DNA of 64,000 nt from a virus, in the IMG/VR virus record IMGVR_UViG_3300021338_000003, positions 62,001 to 126,000 of that record; one strand, written 5' to 3'. Of this stretch, positions 59,701 to 64,000 are shown piece by piece (positions within the stretch are counted from its first letter, which is position 1; every line of letters begins with the position of its first letter). The notes below the pieces were generated by a model. The model was not told the origin of the DNA. It did not search any database and was given only the letters and a program-made list of their open reading frames with translations. The position numbers and the translations under genes are program-made.

Positions 59701-59764
59701 GGACGGTGTCGATGAATCCATGAGGCCCGATCGAAGTGGCGAGGTCCAGTCTGTCATGCTATAA
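56708..59764 (+). CDS. UDG-like domain fused to family A DNA polymerase
   Basis: 1018 residues. Residues 1-200 resemble family 4 uracil-DNA glycosylase, keeping four Cys for a 4Fe-4S cluster (13, 16, 97, 117) but lacking its catalytic motifs, as in phage SPO1 polymerase. The 3'-5' exonuclease has DTE (264-266), Asn332/Asp336 and Tyr420/Asp424. Polymerase motif A has Asp673 and Glu678; motif B has Arg786, Lys790 and Phe794, but Ala798 replaces the usual Tyr. Motif C reads HDA (915-917) instead of HDE. About 64 extra residues lie between A and B. It should replicate the phage genome with proofreading; there is no 5'-3' exonuclease domain. Confidence 0.92.
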   Translation: MDSLPRKPRKKSCLGCPLKGQRNSEWLLPTVYTPDPEGHVDILFVLDSPDYQANETKSLKNHSHVAFINKWLKKGLSRRGKVRKLGRGIAFTSATRCIPLDKKKSKRKPESEELNRCIDYTTRDMAELAPKLTVLLGSSAIHSMFPHAGGATASAGTVEEDPLGNLIFFAYSPAFVELSNDPEVLREWKKQVIRILELAGWVKDKHAPKSRGVVIEVGDDFEVSGDYPTCAEEVKSIYIDDVEKVFKLAKKMQSLPKGAVICSDTEANNLFRAFDNKMLSVQFGWDGKSGYVVPYHHRKSPFNADDKKAIYDCMQDLFTTRTKNGGLWCFANAAYDMHQFRREFECELLSMDNVDVSQVAHLLDENRLQGTRDPECYYQGKRGLSLAVLSEVYLGVVLSSEDKRERASIRRWPMKRFVPYAAGDVVWPWQILQKQLLQADDQDYRRPLLRLIRFLLSPANLLVVEMEQNGFPVDLEHTRRIRGAASPLIAEKKRLMGLLSKTRGGKKANKIINGRAARGNHYLFGEPPFSLKPSKANHRETLFLDVLRYKPLTFTEQGAPQINSEFYKEYGVWDDNDEPQNEAAIISDWVGVDKLLSSFVKNFYALVDPDRGHPDMVWDCRVRPSIRLAATTSGRPAIKNPAMQQIPRATDSYRKDVKDMFVSEEGKVLILADLKANEVRWGAINAQAKILGNLFQDGLKAVKRFRKFADSLEGTDKRAYQEWLRLAEVKELSGKQKRTKIKIERRPKMKKLLKLAEEASLRGDIHKQTASTFYSVPLKEVSKGLRQDTKAVIFGHIAARGPKAISEQIGKSIDETKALLRDFDRKFPGLAKHLNDNARLAESRGYTEGPQGRRRRFARAVWSDPEEWVQAKARRQARNNGIQGSASDACLVAGFQLLDYIRKNDKSWKLLNMVHDALYIEVPVSELPAALEAVELSLTDWTMEWMSEKFGINFVAPLEADVDAGLSWGTYVTWNGTQPHIDVVMEWVKAQHTKKWGWDGVDESMRPDRSGEVQSVML

Positions 59765-59765
59765 T
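59737..59765 (+). promoter_or_regulatory. Extended -10 promoter at end of polymerase gene
   Basis: TATAAT (59760-59765) is preceded by TGTCATGC, a variant of the TGCCRTGY box, and followed by GG. The -35 (TGGCGA at 59737-59742) is weak. It overlaps the polymerase stop codon. AGGAGG and ATG 59783 follow. Confidence 0.65.
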
Positions 59766-59782
59766 GGAATCCAGGAGGTTTC

Positions 59783-60544
59783 ATGAACGCTGCTGACTTC
59801 AACCAGAACGACCACTTCAAGGTGTGGTGTCTCATTCCACCTGGGGTAGTAGACAAGGATGAGACTGAGAAAATCCTCCCATCACTCATCCACTTTCTCG
59901 GCAACCGACCAGCTGGGACTCCAGAATACGTCGGGGTGGCTGCCAAGACTGCAGAAGATGCTGTGGCCTACTATCGTCACGAGAATCCCGAGTGGGCCCA
60001 CCTGGAATGGGACGTTCGCCTGTACTTCAGTGCAGCTAGGGAGGATGTCACCGAGGAAGATATCATTGTGACGCAGGTGGCCCCTCGACGGGGACCAGCA
60101 GTGTCGGCCAACATGTTGTATTCTCTGGACCGAGAGGACTCATATGACCTCTACGACTGTGGTCTCGATGACTTCTTCTGTGACGTACGTATGTACGACC
60201 TTCCCAACCATGCCCACGAGACCCAGAAGCGAGTGTCAACCCGAGGGGTTGTCACCTACTGGCAAGACTCGGACCGGTCACACTCCATCGTCACGGTATG
60301 GTTCGATGGCAAGCCTATTGGAGTCCTCCAGACAGGAGGCCGAGGGGCCAGCGACCACCTGGAATACTGGGTCACCGACATCGAGGGGTACAGGAATGCT
60401 GAAACCTTCCTTCGATCTCTAGTGGAGGAAGATGAGGAGTACGCCCCTATCGTCCAAGACCCCGATGAGAAACTGCAGGACTTCACTTCCTTCTACGGAA
60501 TGCATCTCATCATTCCCGAGTTTGGGGAGGTCAACAATGACTAG
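59783..60544 (+). CDS. Unrecognised 253-residue protein
   Basis: ATG 59783 with AGGAGG, driven by the promoter overlapping the polymerase stop. Acidic throughout. Residues 1-60 hold a short helix and polar segment, 60-130 and 145-200 are beta-type with Tyr/Asp, and the end is acidic. No family was recognised. Overlaps the next gene by 8 bases. Confidence 0.6.
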   Translation: MNAADFNQNDHFKVWCLIPPGVVDKDETEKILPSLIHFLGNRPAGTPEYVGVAAKTAEDAVAYYRHENPEWAHLEWDVRLYFSAAREDVTEEDIIVTQVAPRRGPAVSANMLYSLDREDSYDLYDCGLDDFFCDVRMYDLPNHAHETQKRVSTRGVVTYWQDSDRSHSIVTVWFDGKPIGVLQTGGRGASDHLEYWVTDIEGYRNAETFLRSLVEEDEEYAPIVQDPDEKLQDFTSFYGMHLIIPEFGEVNND

Positions 60545-60932
60545 GCGTTGTGAAGTCGAAAAGCTCATTACCTTGGCCGAGGAGATCAGGGACTCACCCT
60601 GGGCTGACCGTCTTGTTCACGTGTTGGCAATGAATGACACTATCATCCGTGACCCCTCCCTATCAGACGAGGAAGAGGTCCTTGACCTCATCGTCAATGG
60701 AGGGTGGGTCCGAGAAGCCGCTCTTCGTCACCTATTAGCCGAACTGACTGAGGCCCCTGTGTCCGTGATGTACATCCACGAGGATGACACATGGTTTGCC
60801 GCATGTGCAGACCCGAGAAAGAAGTTCGGAGACGAAGAGCTTGAGAGCGACGTACACGGCACAGAGCTTGAAGCTTTGAAGGATCTGATCGACGAAGTGT
60901 GGAGATCAATTCCAAGGGAGGACCGGCCATGA
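60537..60932 (+). CDS. Unrecognised 131-residue protein
   Basis: ATG 60537 overlaps the preceding stop by 8 bases. Helical first half, then a strand pair (VSVMYIH, TWFAACAD) and an acidic helical end. ATGA overlap with the next gene. Confidence 0.6.
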   Translation: MTRRCEVEKLITLAEEIRDSPWADRLVHVLAMNDTIIRDPSLSDEEEVLDLIVNGGWVREAALRHLLAELTEAPVSVMYIHEDDTWFAACADPRKKFGDEELESDVHGTELEALKDLIDEVWRSIPREDRP

Positions 60933-61210
60933 ATGACCGACGACGCGTGTTCACATTTCAAATCGAGTATTACCGAAAGTCCGGCAAATACTATTCCGAT
61001 GGTGAGGTCAATCTGGAAGTCAAGGTTCTTGGGGGTGGCAAAGGATTTCCCCATATGACCGAAGCTGTGAACGCTATCATGGCTTTGGAAAAAATGCCGG
61101 GATTGACTGGGAGTGGGTGGGATGGCCCCGTTCGAATCACGTGTGACGAAGGATACCCTTGCCTAGTCATGGAAGGAATTCCTAGAAAGGGGATGAACGA
61201 TGTCTTTTGA
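60929..61210 (+). CDS. Unrecognised 93-residue protein
   Basis: ATG 60929 (ATGA overlap; GGGAGG upstream). Beta-type N-terminus with basic and aromatic residues, a Gly-rich turn (VLGGGKG), then a short helix and beta end. Overlaps the next start by 11 bases. Confidence 0.6.
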   Translation: MNDRRRVFTFQIEYYRKSGKYYSDGEVNLEVKVLGGGKGFPHMTEAVNAIMALEKMPGLTGSGWDGPVRITCDEGYPCLVMEGIPRKGMNDVF

Positions 61211-61721
61211 CAAAGACGATCAGCTGGAACGTGACGGGGCATATAACCAGGACTGGACTTTCCGAGTCGGTGACAAAGAATGGTACGTTAAGAACGGATA
61301 TAATCCTCCCAAAGAGAAGGAGGACGATCGCCGAGGAATCGTCGCCTCAGCAATGGTCGAGGCAGCTGCCGAGGCGCAGTGGGAAGCCATTTGCGATGCG
61401 CAGGAGGCCGACGAGGACGTCTACAATTGGATGACCCATGGGGCCCTGAAACCCACACCTATCAGGGGCAACGACGCATACAACAGGCGGCTACAAGAGC
61501 TATTGGAGGATAGTCCACAAGCCGAGGTGGTTAGCCTTAGGCACCTTCAGTGGTCCCGAGTGTTCACTGATGGGGCTGAACCTCCTCGGGACTACCACAG
61601 CATGACCAATGATGAAGTCATTGCATCCTTGCGGGCTGTGGTCAAGGGGTCGGACATGTCCGACCCTCTTACTATCCTGATGGACGTTGTTGCGGACCGA
61701 TTGGAGGCCAAGAATGGCTAA
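61200..61721 (+). CDS. Unrecognised acidic protein
   Basis: 173 residues. Very acidic, with charged N-terminal 50 residues and an Ala/Glu-rich helix near 50-75. No motif. The next gene's start lies 8 bases before its stop. Confidence 0.6.
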   Translation: MSFDKDDQLERDGAYNQDWTFRVGDKEWYVKNGYNPPKEKEDDRRGIVASAMVEAAAEAQWEAICDAQEADEDVYNWMTHGALKPTPIRGNDAYNRRLQELLEDSPQAEVVSLRHLQWSRVFTDGAEPPRDYHSMTNDEVIASLRAVVKGSDMSDPLTILMDVVADRLEAKNG

Positions 61722-62592
61722 CTCGAAAAAGCCAAGCACTCGCCCCGGAGAATGGAGTTGGGCAGTCAAATTCACGTCCTGGTTCAGGAAGCAGGAGGTA
61801 GTCCCTGAAGAAGTCGCCGTTGCCTCTGATGAACTTCAAGACCTTCTCACAGAATGGAAGGAATGGGACGACCAGAGAGTCAAGGAACTGAAGGAGCGGT
61901 TTGAGGACCCCTTGAAAGACCTCTTGGTGGATGTCAAGGGTGGGTTGTTCACTATGTTCCCTGATGCCATCTGGCTCGAAGAAGACATCACCATGGGGAG
62001 CAAAAATCCCACCGCCTTCAAGGATTCCAAATGGTCCAGGTATACCAGTGGGGGTTTCCCCAAATATATGGTAAGATACCGGTCTGGAGGGCTGGATGAG
62101 GAAGGGGCTGACTATACTCTAGACCAAGCTTTGACTCTATCTAAGAAGCACACGGCTGCTCTATACTACGCCAAAAGGGCTCAGAACAGAGTCAAGCATT
62201 CTGCCAAGAAAATGGCCAGGTATGCCCGAGATGTTGACTTCCTTCAGGAGGCGTATCGCACCAGTATTGCACAAGGCGGAGAACTTTCACTGGCTGAAGG
62301 TGATGGCAGTGTGTCACTGGCCGAACACAACAAAGTATTGGCCGAGTTGGACAAGGTTCAGCAAGAGTCTTTGGCGGTTCAAGGCATCAAGGGACCTGAC
62401 GGATGGGAGTGGAATTCGGGGTCCTGCATGTGGATCTCTCACAGCGGGCCCTATGTGCTAGCGGTCGCCGCCAGTGGAAGTTGGTTTGTGAGACACCACG
62501 CTGAATCCCGCCGGGTTGCCCGGGGCACCTGCGAGTCTCTTCTCGGGCAGTACGGAGCTTTCCATGACTGTAAGGTGGCGGTACCCTCTTAG
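61714..62592 (+). CDS. Unrecognised 292-residue protein
   Basis: ATG 61714 (inside the previous end). Basic first 35 residues, a long charged helical part (about 45-85), an aromatic stretch, and a C-terminal beta-type region with several Trp and Cys. No family was recognised; no membrane segment. Confidence 0.6.
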   Translation: MANSKKPSTRPGEWSWAVKFTSWFRKQEVVPEEVAVASDELQDLLTEWKEWDDQRVKELKERFEDPLKDLLVDVKGGLFTMFPDAIWLEEDITMGSKNPTAFKDSKWSRYTSGGFPKYMVRYRSGGLDEEGADYTLDQALTLSKKHTAALYYAKRAQNRVKHSAKKMARYARDVDFLQEAYRTSIAQGGELSLAEGDGSVSLAEHNKVLAELDKVQQESLAVQGIKGPDGWEWNSGSCMWISHSGPYVLAVAASGSWFVRHHAESRRVARGTCESLLGQYGAFHDCKVAVPS

Positions 62593-62604
62593 GAGATAAC
62601 AGCT

Positions 62605-62928
62605 ATGAACGAGTTGTATATCAAGGTTAAGCTCACCGACCTGGTGTTTGACCAGTATGGGTGTGAAATTCTGGACCAGACTATGGATATTGACGCTAAC
62701 AATATCCTTGATGTCTGTAGAAACCTGGGTATGGAAACACATCCTGATGGACACAACGAAACACTGATTGGGACCCCCCAACAGATACTGAGGGTCATGA
62801 AAGGGCTGGTAGCAGCAATAGAGAAGGCCAGAGAAGACCAAGCAATTGCAGAATTGGCCGCTGTCATTCCCTCTTCTGAGACGCAGGTGGCGTTCTCTGA
62901 TAACCACCTTGCTGAGGACCCGTTCTGA
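62605..62928 (+). CDS. Unrecognised 107-residue protein
   Basis: AGGAG precedes ATG 62605. Beta-type start (LYIKVKLTDLVFDQ), a middle with Asp/Asn/Thr, a helix near 70-90, and an acidic end. Its stop overlaps the methylase start by one base, so the two are probably coupled. Confidence 0.6.
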   Translation: MNELYIKVKLTDLVFDQYGCEILDQTMDIDANNILDVCRNLGMETHPDGHNETLIGTPQQILRVMKGLVAAIEKAREDQAIAELAAVIPSSETQVAFSDNHLAEDPF

Positions 62929-63746
62929 TGTGGCACTTCGTTGACCTCTGCTGTGGGTCCGGCGCCATTACGTTGCATCTTCTGGGTGCCCGGAAGGCCA
63001 TTCTACCCTACCAGGGGTCGAAGTGGAAGCTTCGGGGGCATATTGCCTCATACTGTCCGGGAGGGGCACCCCAGACCGTAACCCTAGTGGACCCAAGTCC
63101 CTGGTCCGAAACCCTAGGTGTTGTTATAAACCCCAAGAAGCGAGAACAACTAGTATCGTACCTGGAATGTCTTGCAGCAAAAGACCCCCGGGAAGTGTAC
63201 GACTCTTTGCAGGGCCATTCGGTTCCAGAAGACCTCATTGAAAGGGCTGGTCAACACCTGTTCCTTCAGCGTCTTGCATTTTCTGGGAAAGCGGTAGGGG
63301 TTAACAGAGGCAATTGGAGCAGCCCGGGGTTCAATGGTAGTAGTGCCTATGGTATTCCGGCTACGGATAAGTTTGGGGCCATCAATCCTATGATTCCGTC
63401 CCTCATCAAAACATTGAAGAGTTACAACCTGGAACCCACCCTGGTTAGAACGCGTCGAGGCAGAGCCGCGGTTCCAGAAAAGGTTCCGCCCAACACCTTT
63501 GTGTACATTGACCCTCCATACCAGTTAGCCACACCATACCCGGATGGTTCTCTGGGCCGCGATGAGGTTATCTGGTTGGCTCAACAATGGAGGGAGAGGG
63601 GGGCTAGCGTCCTAATCTCTGAAAGGGAGCCGATTGTCATCCCTGGCGGAGGTTGGTGGGTCAAGAATATTACAGCCGGGCGAGATATTGACTCCCCGTT
63701 CGTCGGAAAGCATAGTGAGTGGCTAACTGGGAGCAACGACTTATGA
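62928..63746 (+). CDS. D12-class DNA adenine methylase
   Basis: 272 residues. FVDLCCGSGAITL (4-16) is the S-adenosylmethionine loop, PYQGSKWKL (27-35) corresponds to the GGK-type motif X, and DPPY (195-198) is the catalytic motif of N6-adenine methyltransferases. The order here, SAM loop first and then the GGK-type motif, is the reverse of Dam, where the GGK motif leads; a similar order occurs in some other phage methylases. The target is unknown. It could protect the phage DNA from restriction. No restriction enzyme is nearby. Confidence 0.85.
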   Translation: MWHFVDLCCGSGAITLHLLGARKAILPYQGSKWKLRGHIASYCPGGAPQTVTLVDPSPWSETLGVVINPKKREQLVSYLECLAAKDPREVYDSLQGHSVPEDLIERAGQHLFLQRLAFSGKAVGVNRGNWSSPGFNGSSAYGIPATDKFGAINPMIPSLIKTLKSYNLEPTLVRTRRGRAAVPEKVPPNTFVYIDPPYQLATPYPDGSLGRDEVIWLAQQWRERGASVLISEREPIVIPGGGWWVKNITAGRDIDSPFVGKHSEWLTGSNDL

Positions 63747-64000
63747 GTGCCCGAGACTTTGAAAATCTCGTGAGGGCCCCTATGCTGACTCGAAAGGGAA
63801 AGGTAACCATCGTTATCTACACCATCTGCGTCTTGGTGATACTTGTGATGGCTACCAAAAAGGCTGTTGACCATCTTAACACCAAGGCCGGGTTCTATGG
63901 CGCCTGCGTTGAGGTCAATGACCCCTACCGGTCCAAAGTGATTGATGGAACGTGCTTCCGTCGCAGCGAGGATGGGTGGGTTGAAATAAACATTCCCAAA
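63743..64000 (+). CDS. Membrane-anchored protein, 3' end outside window
   Basis: 86 residues visible from ATG 63743 (ATGA overlap). A basic N-terminal 20 residues, then a hydrophobic helix at about 21-37 (Val, Ile, Tyr, Leu) and a polar part with Cys. Resembles the single-helix plus Cys-containing tail architecture at 27570 and 31931. Truncated by the window edge. Confidence 0.6.
   Translation, partial: MSARDFENLVRAPMLTRKGKVTIVIYTICVLVILVMATKKAVDHLNTKAGFYGACVEVNDPYRSKVIDGTCFRRSEDGWVEINIPK

Noticed and set aside
1-64000. tRNA genes
   Set aside because: No segment with cloverleaf arms and a GTTCRA-type T loop outside coding genes was found by eye.

Overview
The window is part of a large, tailed double-stranded DNA phage genome, most likely a contractile-tailed (myovirus-type) phage. 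About 105 protein genes all lie on the + strand. They are packed with ATGA, GTGA or TGATG stop/start overlaps and mostly have AGGAG-type ribosome sites. Contractile-tail proteins (GPW/gp25-like and baseplate J-like), several very long fibre-type proteins, a phage-type DNA polymerase and dozens of small unrecognised proteins support this. No terminase, portal, capsid, tRNA, integrase or CRISPR array is visible, so the genome must extend well beyond 64 kb. The host cannot be named. Sigma70-like promoters, a rho-independent terminator and Sec-type signal peptides only show that it is a bacterium with standard sigma70 promoters.

Layout. (1) 1-20 kb is a virion block: unrecognised structural-region proteins, ten small cytosolic proteins, a patatin-like phospholipase (6473-7279), the baseplate core (gp25-like 7326, J-like 7761), fibre and appendage proteins (10756, 12621, 17052) with paralogous small fibre-associated proteins (12151, 17966), and an extremely acidic repeat protein (19817). 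(2) 20-27.8 kb holds small genes including a Dps/ferritin-like protein, an Nmad1 (DUF1599) nucleotide-modification-associated domain protein, a SLOG-fold protein and many zinc-ribbon proteins. (3) 27.85-29.04 kb is a self-contained cassette of two exported proteins with its own promoter and a perfect terminator. (4) 29.0-47 kb holds an adenylosuccinate-synthetase homologue with PurZ-like active-site changes (29983), a GyrB/ParE-type topoisomerase subunit (35245), a pentapeptide-repeat protein (41233), a four-member paralogous family (40744, 42347, 44820, 45362), and small membrane and zinc-binding proteins. (5) 48.1-54.8 kb is a second virion block of long fibre-type proteins. (6) 54.8-64 kb holds a UDG-like/family A DNA polymerase fusion (56708) and a D12-class DNA adenine methylase (62928).

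How the genes fit together. The most interesting thread is DNA base chemistry. A PurA homologue has the catalytic Asp replaced by Ser, as reported for PurZ of 2-aminoadenine (Z) phages. The same window has a polymerase with an altered O-helix, an Nmad1 protein and an adenine methylase. This suggests non-canonical DNA, possibly diaminopurine; no DatZ-type HD phosphohydrolase is seen here. A recurring promoter (TTGNNN, 17 bp, TAAAAT, preceded by a conserved TGCCRTGY box) stands before five accessory-gene groups, with a related site before a sixth, and may define one regulon.
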